A stretch of 64,000 nucleotides of DNA from Achatina immaculata. Lineage: Eukaryota; Mollusca; Gastropoda; Stylommatophora; Achatinidae. The stretch covers positions 23,785,974 to 23,849,973 of the forward strand of contig CM019721.1 of NCBI GenBank assembly GCA_009760885.1, in the 5' to 3' direction. The stretch's first letter is position 1; every line of letters begins with the position of its first letter. Shown here in pieces: positions 20,051 through 30,684 of this stretch. The notes below the pieces were generated by a model. The model was not told the origin of the DNA, did no database searches, and saw only the letters and a program-made list of their open reading frames with translations. The translations under genes were made by a program, and so were the position numbers.

Positions 20051-21200
20051 TGAACAAACTTATCACGGCTCTGAGCACAACAAAAGAAAACTTCGTGGAA
20101 CAACAGAAAACTGGCAACTGCAGACAAAGGTTGTGATTTATTTCATCAGTGTATGATGATGCCCATTGAGAAAATGTATAACGTGTTTTCAAGGCGGAAT
20201 TATAATTTTATTCATAAAGATTTTCTCGTGTACCCAGGGTGGATGTGTTGTTCGTAATGAATGAAACAATTGTACCTGTTTTACTTTAGTTTTTTTTAGT
20301 TGTAAATCTTAAACATTTATTTAACTCTCCGCCAAACAAACAACTCAGACAGCAGATATTTAAGTTACTTGTAAAGAACGATCGCAAGTCAATGTAGTAA
20401 CACAACGATCTGAACTTAGCGTCACAATCCAAAGTTTACGATGTGGCTAAGAGAGGACCTTTCTAAACACATTTTCAAACTTTAAAAAAAAATAATTCTG
20501 TTCTTAACTCTCTTCCTACCAACTCTTCTCCTAGCAACTCTTCTCCTTGCAACTCTTCTCTTAGCAACCCTTCTTATCGTAACTGTGCAACTATTCTCCT
20601 AACAATTTTCTCGCTTGTCGTCTCTATAACAACTGCGACTGACCAATGTTTCCAACTCTTGTCTGTTCTAACTCTTCAGATTTACTTCGCGAAATGTCCA
20701 TCTTTCGTACTAGGAGACTTTTTGTTAAAGTCTATATTTTTCACGTAATTTTCTTGTTTTATCTGTTATGTTGTTTTTATATGTGATCCTTGAAAAAGGC
20801 GTTTGTCAAATTATTGTGTTACTTATGTTCTTCATCTGTTTGTGCTCATTTCATTTTCTGCCATTCTTGTTTCTGCCCACTTTTCTCACACTTTTTTTAT
20901 GTTTTTGTAAAACTCAACTTAAATCTTAATTACTCTTGCCAACATACTCCAGGAATGAAAAAGAGTTAAATAATTTTCATTGTCCCTGCTATCTCTAAAC
21001 AATGCAACATCAAGTAGCAAAACGAAATAACCAGCTCAGCTCTGAGAATCTCCAGCGCGTTAATGCTCGCAGCACGGAACAGACATGAACACCCCTTCAG
21101 TTTGACTGACAAGACCCGCATTTTGGGCGGAGTCTGCCAAAAACTGTCAAATAGTGAACGTTGATTGGTTCGTTTCTGTGTAGTACAGGGGAAGAAAATG
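20051..21200. other. Block Y continuation, no gene seen
   Basis: AT-rich sequence with short CAACTCTTCTCCTAGCAACT repeats near 20,517-20,600. It recurs at 21,668-22,815 and 62,005-63,205. There are open frames on both strands (for example 22,579-23,076 minus), but they are not conserved in frame with the copy near 63,000. I do not call them genes. Confidence 0.55.
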
Positions 21201-21201
21201 A

Positions 21202-21665
21202 TGTCTCAACACGGTCCTGAGTAAACTAAGCCCGACCTATCTCAACACGGTCCTGAATAAACTAAGCCCGATTTGTCTCAACAAGGTCCTGAGTAAACTA
21301 AGCCCGACTTGTCTCTCTACGGCCCTGAGAAAATTAAGCCCGACTTGTCTCACCACGGTCCTGAGAAAATTAAGCCCGACCTGTCTCTCTACGCCCCTGA
21401 GAAAATTAAGCCCGACCTGTCTCTCTACGGCCCTGAGAAAATTAATCCCGACCTGTCTCTCTACGGCCCTGAGAAAACTAACCCCGACCTGTCTCTCTAC
21501 GGCCCAGAAAAAAACTAAGCCCGACCTGGCTCTCTACAGCCCTGCGAAAACTAAACACGACCTGGCTCTCTACAGCCCTGAGAAAACTAAACACGACCTG
21601 GCTCTCTACAGCCCTGAGAAAACTAAACACGACCTGGCTCTCTACGGCCCTGAGAAAACTAAGCC
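21202..21665. repeat. 36-bp minisatellite array, copy 2
   Basis: Second-copy array within the tandem duplication. It holds about 13 units of the two subtypes seen in copy 1, with two extra GAAAATTAAGCCCGAC-type units. Confidence 0.9.
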
Positions 21666-22989
21666 TGAACAAACTTATCACGGCTCTGAGCACAACAAAA
21701 GAAAACTTCGTGGAACAACAGAAAACTGGCAACTGCAGACAAAGGTTGTGATTTATTTCATCAGTGTATGATGATGCCCATTGAGAAAATGTATAACGTG
21801 TTTTCAAGGCGGAATTATAATTTTATTCATAAAGATTTTCTCGTGTACCCAGGGTGGATGTGTTGTTCGTAATGAATGAAACAATTGTACCTGTTTTACT
21901 TTAGTTTTTTTTAGTTGTAAATCTTAAACATTTATTTAACTCTCCGCCAAACAAACAACTCAGACAGCAGATATTTAAGTTACTTGTAAAGAACGATCGC
22001 AAGTCAATGTAGTAACACAACGATCTGAACTTAGCGTCACAATCTCAAGTTTACGATGTGGCTAAGAGAGGACCTTTCTAAACACGTTTTCAAACTTGAA
22101 AAAAAAATAATTCTGTTCTTAACTCTCTTCCTACCAACTCTTCTCCTAGCAACTCTTCTCCTTGCAACTCTTCTCTTAGCAACCCTTCTTATCGTAACTG
22201 TGCAACTATTCTCCTAACAATTTTCTCGCTTGTCGTCTCTATAACAACTGCGACTGACCAATGTTTCCAACTCTTGTCTGTTCTAACTCTTCAGATTTAC
22301 TTCGCGAAATGTCCATCTTTCGTACTAGGAGACTTTTTGTTAAAGTCTATATTTTTCACGTAATTTTCTTGTTTTATCTGTTATGTTGTTTTTATATGTG
22401 ATCCTTGAAAAAGGCGTTTGTCAAATTATTGTGTTACTTATGTTCTTCATCTGTTTGTGCTCATTTCATTTTCTGCCATTCTTGTTTCTGCCCACTTTTC
22501 TCACACTTTCTATGTTTTTGTAAAATTCAACTTAAATCTTAATTACTCTTGCCAACATACTCCAGGAATGAAAAAGAGTTAAATAATTTTCATTGTCCCT
22601 GCTATCTCTAAACAATGCAACATCATGTAGCAAAACGAAATAACCAGCCCAGCTCTGAGAATCTCCAGCGCGTTAATGCTCGCAGCACGGAACAGACATG
22701 AACACCCCTTCAGTTTGACTGACAAGACCCGCATTTTGGGCGGAGTCTGCCAAAAACTGTCAAATAGTGAACGTTGATTGGTTCGTTTCTGTGTAGTACA
22801 GGGGAAGAAAATGATGTATCGACAATCTTCTGGATTTAGGTCAAAAGCTTCTACCCGCCTCAACAACTTAAATTCGAGAGAAAACAAAGTTAATCTGCGA
22901 GCTTTATGCGACATCCAAAGTAGAAAAAAAAATCTGAAACTAGAAGAGCCTGTTTTTACTGCTGGGACGGAAACATAATTATAGATAGT

Positions 22990-23087
22990 AATAGCCCCAG
23001 TGACTGGGGTGCTGCCGGCCGGATTCGAACCCCTGACATTTGCCATGAGAGACCAGTGCACTAACCACTTCGCCACTCAGACACCCG
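22990..23087 (-). mobile_element. tRNA-derived SINE-like head
   Basis: On the minus strand, GGTGTCTGAGTGGCGAAGTG is followed by GTTAGTGCACTGGTCTC, an A-box-like promoter. GGGGTTCGAATCCGG is a B box. Spacing fits a tRNA. The T stem and acceptor pairing are poor, so it is not a functional tRNA but probably the tRNA-related part of a SINE. A short hairpin CCCCAGTGACTGGGG follows. It sits at the end of block Y and directly before the 21-bp array. Confidence 0.6.
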
Positions 23088-23092
23088 ACTAC

Positions 23093-24860
23093 TTATTATT
23101 ATTAGGCGGTCCTTAATACTTATTAGGCTGCTCTTATTACTTATTAGGTGGCCCTTAATACTTATTAGGTTGCTCTTACTATTTATTAGGCGGTCCTTAA
23201 TACTTATTAGGCTGCTCTTATTACTTATTAGGCGGTCCTTAATACTTATTAGGTTGCTCTTACTATTTATTAGGCGGTCCTTAATACTTATTAGGCTGCT
23301 CTTATTACTTATTAGGCGGTCCTTAATACTTATTAGGTTGCTCTTACTACTTATTAGGCGGTCCTTAATACTTATTAGGCTGCTCTTATTACTTATTAGG
23401 CGGTCCTTAATACTTATTAGGTTGCTCTTACTACTTATTAGGCGGTCCTTAATACTTATTAGGCTGCTCTTACTACTTATTAGGTGGTCCTTAATACTTA
23501 TTAATGCGGTCCTTTACATTTATTAGGTTCCTCTTACTACTTATTAGGCAGTCTTTAATACTTATTAGGTTGCTCTTACTACTTATTAGGCGGTCCTTAT
23601 TACTTATGAAGCTGTTCTTACTACTTATTAGCTGGTCCTTAATACTTATTAGGTGGTCCTTAATACTTATTAGGTTTCTCTTACTACTTATTTGGTGGTC
23701 ATTAATACTTATTAGGCGGCACTAACTACTTATTATGTGGTCCTTAATACTTATGAGGATGATATTACTACTTATTATACTGTCCTTAATACTTATTGCG
23801 CAGTCCTTAATACTTATTAGGCGATCCTTAATTCTTATTAGCGAACCTAACTACTTGTCAGATGGTCCTTAATACTTATTAGTCTACCCTAACTACTTAT
23901 TATGTTATCCTTAATACTTATTAATCTGCCCTAACTACTTATTATGTTATCCTTAATACTTATTAGTCTGCCCTAACTACTTATTATGTTATCCTTAATA
24001 CTTATTAGTCTGCCCTAACTACTTATTATGTTATCCTTAATACTTATTAGTCTGCCCTAACTACTTATTATGTTATCCTTAATACTTATTAGTCTGCCCT
24101 AACTACTTATTATGTTATCCTTAATACTTATTAGTCTGCCCTAACTACTTATTACGTCGCCATTAATACTTATTAGGCTGCACTAACTACTTATTAGATT
24201 GTCCATAATACTTATTAGATGGCCCTAATTACTTATTAAGCGGTCCTTAATACTTATTAGTCGGCCTCTATATTTATTAGCCGGTCCTAACTACTTATTA
24301 GGCGGTCCTTAATACTTATTAGGCGGTTCTTAATACTTATGTGGCGATTCTTAATACTTATTAGGTGGCCTTTAATACTTATTAGTGTTTCCTTAATACT
24401 TATTAGACGGCCCTAACTACCTATTATGTGGTCCTTAATACTTATAAGGCTGCTCTTGCTACTCATTAGTCGACCCTTAATAGTTATTAGGTTGTTCTTA
24501 CTTCTTATTAGGCGGTCCTTAATACTTATTAGGTTGTTCTTACTTATTAGACGGCCGTTAATACTTATGACGCTGCCCTTGCTACTTATTAGGCGGCCCT
24601 TACTACGTATCAGACGCCCCTTACTACTTATTAATAGGCCGTTAATACTTATTAGGCGGCCCTTACTACTTAATAGGCGGCCCTTACTACTTATGAGGCG
24701 GCCCTTACTACTTAATAGGCGGCCCTTAATACTTATTAGGCTGCTCTAACTACTTAATAAGCGGTCCTTAATACTTATGAGGCGGCCCTTACTACTTATT
24801 AGACGACCCTTACTACTTTGGCGGCCTTACTACTTATTATGCGGCCCTTACTAAGTTTAG
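23093..24860. repeat. 21-bp minisatellite array (42-bp doublets)
   Basis: The unit is TTAGGCGGTCCTTAATACTTA, alternating in the first 400 bp with a second 21-mer TTAGGCTGCTCTTATTACTTA or its GGTTGCTCTTACTA variant, giving a 42-bp period. Later segments have a TTATGTTATCC / TTAGTCTGCCC alternation (23,900-24,140). Because 21 is a multiple of 3, heptad-like frames such as LIRRSLILIRLLLL stay open. They are array artefacts. Confidence 0.93.
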
Positions 24861-24984
24861 CCTGGGGGGCCTGCGTGGAGGTTATCCTTCTCTGAGAAAG
24901 TGATAGTGTGTGTGTTTTAACTAGCCATTTTTCAAGCAGGAAAAGAGCGCTCCAGTGCTACATGTAACCAGTTTTATTTTACTG

Positions 24985-25330
24985 ACGCGAGCCATGGTCA
25001 GTCACTAAGGAAGTACAACGGCAACTGGCAGCCACTGAAATGTGGTTTCTTAGAAGAATGGACAACAAAGAGATCAAACGAGGAGGTTCTGAGAGAGGCT
25101 GGAGAGACGAGACAAACATACCACAAACAGTACCCAAGTTATAAAAGGACAATCCATATTCATAGGACACGTTCTAGGGCGAGGCAAGCTAGAGTACACT
25201 GTGACAACAGGAAAAAGTGGAAGTCAAAGGAGGCTGTGGTAGACCGAGAGAGAAAATGCTGGACGGATTAACTAGATGTCACGGACAAAGAACGCCAGCA
25301 AAACTTATAATCATCACTCGGGGCAGATGT
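24985..25330 (+). pseudogene. Degenerate LINE family A fragment (copy 1)
   Basis: Plus-strand frames read SWSVTKEVQRQLAATEMWFL and RRM, then NEEVLREAGETRQTYHK and LEYTVTTGKSGSQRR, parallel to family A thumb and C-terminal sequence. Frames are broken. Copies 1 and 2 (26,768-27,113) share a 14-bp deletion relative to copy 3 (29,603-29,965). Confidence 0.7.
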
Positions 25331-25486
25331 AACAGAAGAAGATGCTTTTTTCCGTGCTTACATAAAATGGTGAGTTGTAGTCTATGATTTTTTGTTTACC
25401 ACAACGGGGGGTTTATAAAAAAATGTTATTCTTTTACACAGTGAATTGTGGACAAGAATAATAGCCAACGGCAGCCGGGTGTACAG

Positions 25487-25605
25487 ATAGACAGACGGAC
25501 AGACAGATGGACAGACGGACAGACAGAAGGACAGACAGACAGACGAACGGACAGATGGACAGGTAGACGGACGGACAGACAGACAGAAAGGCAGACAGAC
25601 GGACG
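25487..25605 (+). repeat. (CAGA)n-type microsatellite
   Basis: Tracts of CAGACAGACGGACAGACAGA with GGAC and GATG variants. Copies lie at 27,270-27,388 and 30,121-30,252. The frames translating as Cys/Leu/Ser/Val-rich peptides are artefacts. Confidence 0.9.
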
Positions 25606-26044
25606 GATGTTTTATCTTTAATCCTGATAATCTAATTTCAGAATGTTTCATGTTTTGTTCTAACCACGAGGAACTCATTTAGTTCCAGTGCTTCAAAGTT
25701 TATGTACTGTTTTACTTTCTGATAAGTTTTCTTATCTTTTCTGGTTTGATATGCATGAATTACTTTTCACTAAACAACTTTACTCATATATCTTTGTGAG
25801 AATGACAGCTCCTTACTTGACTTGTTTATTTCATTTTGTTTCATTCGCCCATTGCTGCCAACTTTTTCTTAAACACACACACAAGAGGATGTACTGGAAA
25901 GTTTTATCTTGCTGAATATATCACCGAAATCCTGAGAAAATTTTCTCACTTGAGTGTTAAGTTTCCTTTCTTTTTTTCTTTTAATGTGTTAGCTGAGTGG
26001 GCGCGACAGTTAGGCTGTGTTATGGGATGGAAAGCCACTGAAAA

Positions 26045-26521
26045 TAAGAATATGTTGTGATATGGAGGGGCGTTGAAAAAAAGACTATGTTGTGAGATGG
26101 AAGGCAGTTGTAAATAAGAATATGTTGTGAGATGGAAGTGAGTGAAAGTAAGACTATGGTGTGAGATGGAAGGGAGATGAAAATAAGACTATGTTGTGAG
26201 ATGGAAGGGAGTTGAAAGTAAGACTATGTTGGGAGATGGAAGGGAGTTGAAAGTAAGAATATGTTGTGAGATGGAAGAGCGTTGAAAATAAGAATATGTT
26301 GTGAGATGGAAGAGCGTTGAAAGTAAGACTATGTTGTGAGATGGAAGAGCGTTGAAAGTAAGAGTATGTTGTGAGATGGAAGAGCGTTGAAAGTAAGAAT
26401 ATGTTGTGAGATAGAAGGGCGTTGAAAATAAGACTATGTTGTGAGATGGAAGGGCGTTGAAAATAAGACTATGTTGTGAGATGGAAGAGAGTTGAAAGTA
26501 AGAGTATGTTGTGAGATGAAA
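26045..26521. repeat. 35-bp minisatellite, segment 1
   Basis: Units of GTTGTGAGATGGAAGAGCG plus TTGAAAGTAAGAATAT (35 bp). The segment is interrupted at 26,521 by the tandem-duplication join into 21-bp array sequence. Confidence 0.92.
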
Positions 26522-26640
26522 GGCTGCTCTAACTACTTAATAAGCGGTCCTTAATACTTATGAGGCGGCCCTTACTACTTATTAGACGACCCTTACTACT
26601 TTGGCGGCCTTACTACTTATTATGCGGCCCTTACTAAGTT
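26522..26640. repeat. 21-bp minisatellite, re-entered at the duplication join
   Basis: Start of duplication copy 2: the array switches from 35-bp units back to the terminal units of the 21-bp array. Confidence 0.85.
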
Positions 26641-26767
26641 TAGCCTGGGGGGCCTGCGTGGAGGTTATCCTTCTCTGAGAAAGTGATAGTGTGTGTGTTT
26701 TAACTAGCCATTTTTCAAGCAGGAAAAGAGCGCTCCAGTGCTACATGTAACCAGTTTTATTTTACTG

Positions 26768-27113
26768 ACGCGAGCCATGGTCAGTCACTAAGGAAGTACA
26801 ACGGCAACTGGCAGCCACTGAAATGTGGTTTCTTAGAAGAATGGACAACAAAGAGATCAAACGAGGAGGTTCTGAGAGAGGCTGGAGAGACGAGACAAAC
26901 ATACCACAAACAGTACCCAAGTTATAAAAGGACAATCCATATTCATAGGACACGTTCTAGGGCGAGGCAAGCTAGAGTACACTGTGACAACAGGAAAAAG
27001 TGGAAGTCAAAGGAGGCTGTGGTAGACCGAGAGAGAAAATGCTGGACGGATTAACTAGATGTCACGGACAAAGAACGCCAGCAAAACTTATAATCATCAC
27101 TCGGGGCAGATGT
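26768..27113 (+). pseudogene. Degenerate LINE family A fragment (copy 2)
   Basis: Tandem-duplicate of 24,985-25,330 with the same frame breaks and the same 14-bp deletion. Confidence 0.7.
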
Positions 27114-27827
27114 AACAGAAGAAGATGCTTTTTTCCGTGCTTACATAAAAAGGTGAGTTGTAGTCTATGATTTTTTGTTTACCACAACGGGGGGTTTATA
27201 AAAAAATGTTATTCTTTTACACAGTGAATTGTGGACAAGAATAATAGCCAACGGCAGCCGGGTGTACAGATAGACAGACGGACAGACAGATGGACAGACG
27301 GACAGACAGAAGGACAGACAGACAGACGAACGGACAGATGGACAGGTAGACGGACGGACAGACAGACAGAAAGGCAGACAGACGGACGGATGTTTTATCT
27401 TTAATCCTGATAATCTAATTTCAGAATGTTTCATGTTTTGTTCTAACCACGAGGAACTCATTTAGTTCCAGTGCTTCAAAGTTTATGTACTGTTTTACTT
27501 TCTGATAAGTTTTCTTATCTTTTCTGGTTTGATATGCATGAATTACTTTTCACTAAACAACTTTACTCATATATCTTTGTGAGAATGACAGCTCCTTACT
27601 TGACTTGTTTATTTCATTTTGTTTCATTCGCCCATTGCTGCCAACTTTTTCTTAAACACACACACAAGAGGATGTACTGGAAAGTTTTATCTTGCTGAAT
27701 ATATCACCGAAATCCTGAGAAAATTTTCTCACTTGAGTGTTAAGTTTCCTTTCTTTTTTTCTTTTAATGTGTTAGCTGAGTGGGCGCGACAGTTAGGCTG
27801 TGTTATGGGATGGAAAGCCACTGAAAA

Positions 27828-28934
27828 TAAGAATATGTTGTGATATGGAGGGGCGTTGAAAAAAAGACTATGTTGTGAGATGGAAGGCAGTTGTAAATAA
27901 GAATATGTTGTGAGATGGAAGTGAGTGAAAGTAAGACTATGGTGTGAGATGGAAGGGAGATGAAAATAAGACTATGTTGTGAGATGGAAGGGAGTTGAAA
28001 GTAAGACTATGTTGGGAGATGGAAGGGAGTTGAAAGTAAGAATATGTTGTGAGATGGAAGAGCGTTGAAAATAAGAATATGTTGTGAGATGGAAGAGCGT
28101 TGAAAGTAAGACTATGTTGTGAGATGGAAGAGCGTTGAAAGTAAGAATATGTTGTGAGATGGAAGAGCGTTGAAAGTAAGAATATGTTGTGAGATAGAAG
28201 GGCGTTGAAAATAAGACTATGTTGTGAGATGGAAGGGCGTTGAAAATAAGACTATGTTGTGAGATGGAAGAGAGTTGAAAGTAAGAGTATGTTGTGAGAT
28301 GAAAGGGCGTTGAAAATAAGACTATGTTGTGAGATGGAAGAGCGTTGAAAGTAAGACTATGTTGTGAGATGGAAGGGCGTTGAAAATAAGACTGTTGTGA
28401 GATGGAAGGGAGTTGAAAGTAAGACTATGCTGCGAGATGAAAGGGCGTTGAAAATAAGAATATGTTGTGAGATGGAAGAGCGTTGAAAGTAAGAATATGT
28501 TGTGAGATGGAAGAACGTTGAAAGTAAAGCTATGTTGTGAGATGGAAGAGCGCTGAAAGTAGGAATATGTTGTGAGATGGAAGGGAGTTGAAAGTAAGAA
28601 TATGTTGTGAAATGGAAGAGCGCTGAAAGTAAGAATATGTTGTGAGATAGAAGGGCGTTGAAAGTAAGACTATGTTGTGAGATGGAAGGGAGTTGAAAGG
28701 AAGACTATGTTGTAAGATGAAAGGGAGTTGAAAGTAAGACTATGATGTCAGATGGAAGGGAGTTGAAAGTAAGACTATTTTGTGAGATGGAAAGAAGTTG
28801 AAAATAAGAATATGTTGTGAGATGGAAGAGCGTTGAAAGTAAGAATATGTTGTGAGATGGAAGAGCGTTGAAAGTAAAGCTATGTTGTGAGATGGAAGAG
28901 CGGTGAAAGTAGGAATATGTTGTGAGATGGAAGG
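27828..28934. repeat. 35-bp minisatellite, segment 2
   Basis: About 31 units. The mix of GAGCGTTGAAAGTAAG, GGAGTTGAAAGTAAG and GGCGTTGAAAATAAG variants matches segments 1 and 3. The segment ends abruptly at GATGGAAGGCGGTCC, where 21-bp units resume. Confidence 0.92.
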
Positions 28935-29465
28935 CGGTCCTTAATACTTATGTGGCGATTCTTAATACTTATTAGGTGGCCTTTAATACTTATTAGTGTT
29001 TCCTTAATACTTATTAGACGGCCCTAACTACCTATTATGTGGTCCTTAATACTTATGACGCTGCCCTTGCTACTTATTAGGCGGCCCTTAATACTTATTA
29101 GGTTGCTCTTACTACTTATTAGGCGGTCCTTAATACTTATTAGGTTGTTCTTACTTATTAGACGGCCGTTAATACTTATGACGCTGCCCTTGCTACTTAT
29201 TAGGCGGCCCTTACTACGTATCAGACGCCCCTTACTACTTATTAATAGGCCGTTAATACTTATTAGGCGGCCCTTACTACTTAATAGGCGGCCCTTACTA
29301 CTTATGAGGCGGCCCTTACTACTTATGAGGCGGCCCTTAATACTTATTAGGCTGCTCTAACTACTTAATAAGCGGTCCTTAATACTTATGAGGCGGCCCT
29401 TACTACTTATTAGACGACCCTTACTACTTTGGCGGCCTTACTACTTATTATGCGGCCCTTACTAA
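28935..29465. repeat. 21-bp minisatellite, third block
   Basis: Units resume mid-array with the same variant order found at about 24,305-24,860 (GTGGCGATTC, then GTGGCCTTTAA, GTGTTTCC and so on). This block and the following LINE remnant are thus a copied segment. Internal differences from the first block show partial reshuffling. Confidence 0.9.
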
Positions 29466-29602
29466 GTTTAGCCTGGGGGGCCTGCGTGGAGGTTATCCTT
29501 CTCTGAGAAAGTGATAGTGTGTGTGTTTTAACTAGCCATTTTTCAAGCAGGAAAAGAGCGCTCCAGTGCTACATGTAACCAGTTTTATTTTACTGACGCG
29601 AG

Positions 29603-29965
29603 CCATGGTCAGTCACTAAGGAAGTACAACGGCAACTGGCAGCCACTGAAATGTGGTTTCTTAGAAGAATGCTATGAATACCATGGACAACAAAGAGATC
29701 AAACGAGGAGGTTCTGAGAGAGGCTGGAGAGACGAGACAAACATACCACAAACAGTACCCAAGTTATAAAAGGACAATCCATATTCATAGGACACGTTCT
29801 AGGGCGAGGCAAGCTAGAGTACACTGTGACAACAGGAAAAAGTGGAAGTCAAAGGAGGCTATGGTAGACCGAGAGAGAAAATGCTGGACGGATTAACTAG
29901 ATGTCACGGACAAAGAACGCCAGCAAAACTTATAATCATCACTCGGGGCAGATGTAACAGAAGAA
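29603..29965 (+). pseudogene. Degenerate LINE family A fragment (copy 3)
   Basis: Third copy of the 24,985 fragment. It retains CTATGAATACCATG after AGAAGAATG, which restores a match to the RRMLxIPW motif of family A. It is therefore the ancestral form; copies 1 and 2 lost these 14 bp between ATG repeats. Confidence 0.72.
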
Positions 29966-30030
29966 GATGCTTTTTTCCGTGCTTACATAAAAAGGTGAGT
30001 TGTAGTCTATGATTTTTTGTTTACCACAAC

Positions 30031-30050
30031 GGGGGGGGGGGGGGGGGGGT
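30031..30050 (+). repeat. Poly-G run
   Basis: About 19-20 consecutive G at a position where the two paralogous copies have only about six (25,403-25,410 and 27,188-27,193). Either strong slippage or a sequencing artefact. Confidence 0.8.
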
Positions 30051-30684
30051 TTATAAAAAATGTTATTCTTTTACACAGTGAATTGTGGACAAGAATAATA
30101 GCCAACGGCAGCCGGGTGTACAGATAGACAGACGGACAGACAGATGGACAGACAGACGGATAGACGGACAGACAGAAGGACAGACAGACAGACGAACGGA
30201 CAGATGGACAGGTAGATGGACGGACAGACAGACAGACAGGCAGACAGACGGATGTTTTATCTTTAATCCTGATAATCTAATTTCAGAATGTTTCATGTTT
30301 TGTTCTAACCACGAGGAACTCATTTAGTTCCAGTGCTTCAAAGTTTATGTACTGTTTTACTTTCTGGTAAGTTTTCTTATCTTTTCTGGTTTGATATGCA
30401 TGAATTACTTTTCACTAAACAACTTTACTCATATATCTTTGTGAGAATGAAGGCTCCTTATTTGACTTGTTTATTTCATTTTGTTTCATTCGCCCATTGC
30501 TGCCAACTTTTCTTAAACACACACACAAGAGGATGTAGTGGCAAGTTTTATCTTGCTGAATATATCACCGAAATCCTGAGAAAATTTTCTCACTTGAGTG
30601 TTAAGTTTCTTTTCTTTTTTTCTTTTAATGTGTTAGCTGAGTGGGCGCGACAGTTAGGCTGTATTATGGGATGGAAAGCCACTG

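Larger units (their letters stand above)
19659..22816. repeat. Direct tandem duplication, 1.5-1.6-kb unit
   Basis: Unit 19,659-21,201 is repeated at 21,202-22,816. The second copy is longer because it holds two more 36-bp monomers (offset 1,543 at the left edge, 1,615 after the array). The join falls at GAAAATGATG/TCTCAACACGG, whereas the intact right edge reads GAAAATGATGTATCGAC. The homology at the breakpoint is only about 2-4 bp. Confidence 0.9.
24739..28304. repeat. Direct tandem duplication, 1,783-bp unit, with a third partial copy
   Basis: Unit 24,739-26,521 is repeated at 26,522-28,304 with an offset of 1,783 bp. A third, more diverged copy starts at 29,350 and runs to about 30,690. 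Each unit spans the end of the 21-bp array, a LINE remnant, a CAGA microsatellite, a unique stretch and the start of the 35-bp array. The join is at GAGATGAAAGG/CTGCTCTAAC, sharing only GG. Confidence 0.92.

Noticed and set aside
22579..23076. 165-residue minus-strand ORF as a host gene
   Set aside because: Not conserved in frame in the paralogous block at 62,967-63,370, which is split by indels. No recognised domain. Its start reads through the SINE-like head.
22990..23087. Functional tRNA gene
   Set aside because: T-stem and acceptor stem pairing are too poor. Better explained as a tRNA-derived SINE head.
23170..23526. Heptad repeat protein (LIRRSLILIRLLLL)
   Set aside because: A product of a 21-bp array; monomer changes show no codon-position bias by eye.
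25382..25678. Cys-rich secreted peptide from a CAGA-rich frame
   Set aside because: Microsatellite translation; all three paralogous copies differ by repeat slippage.
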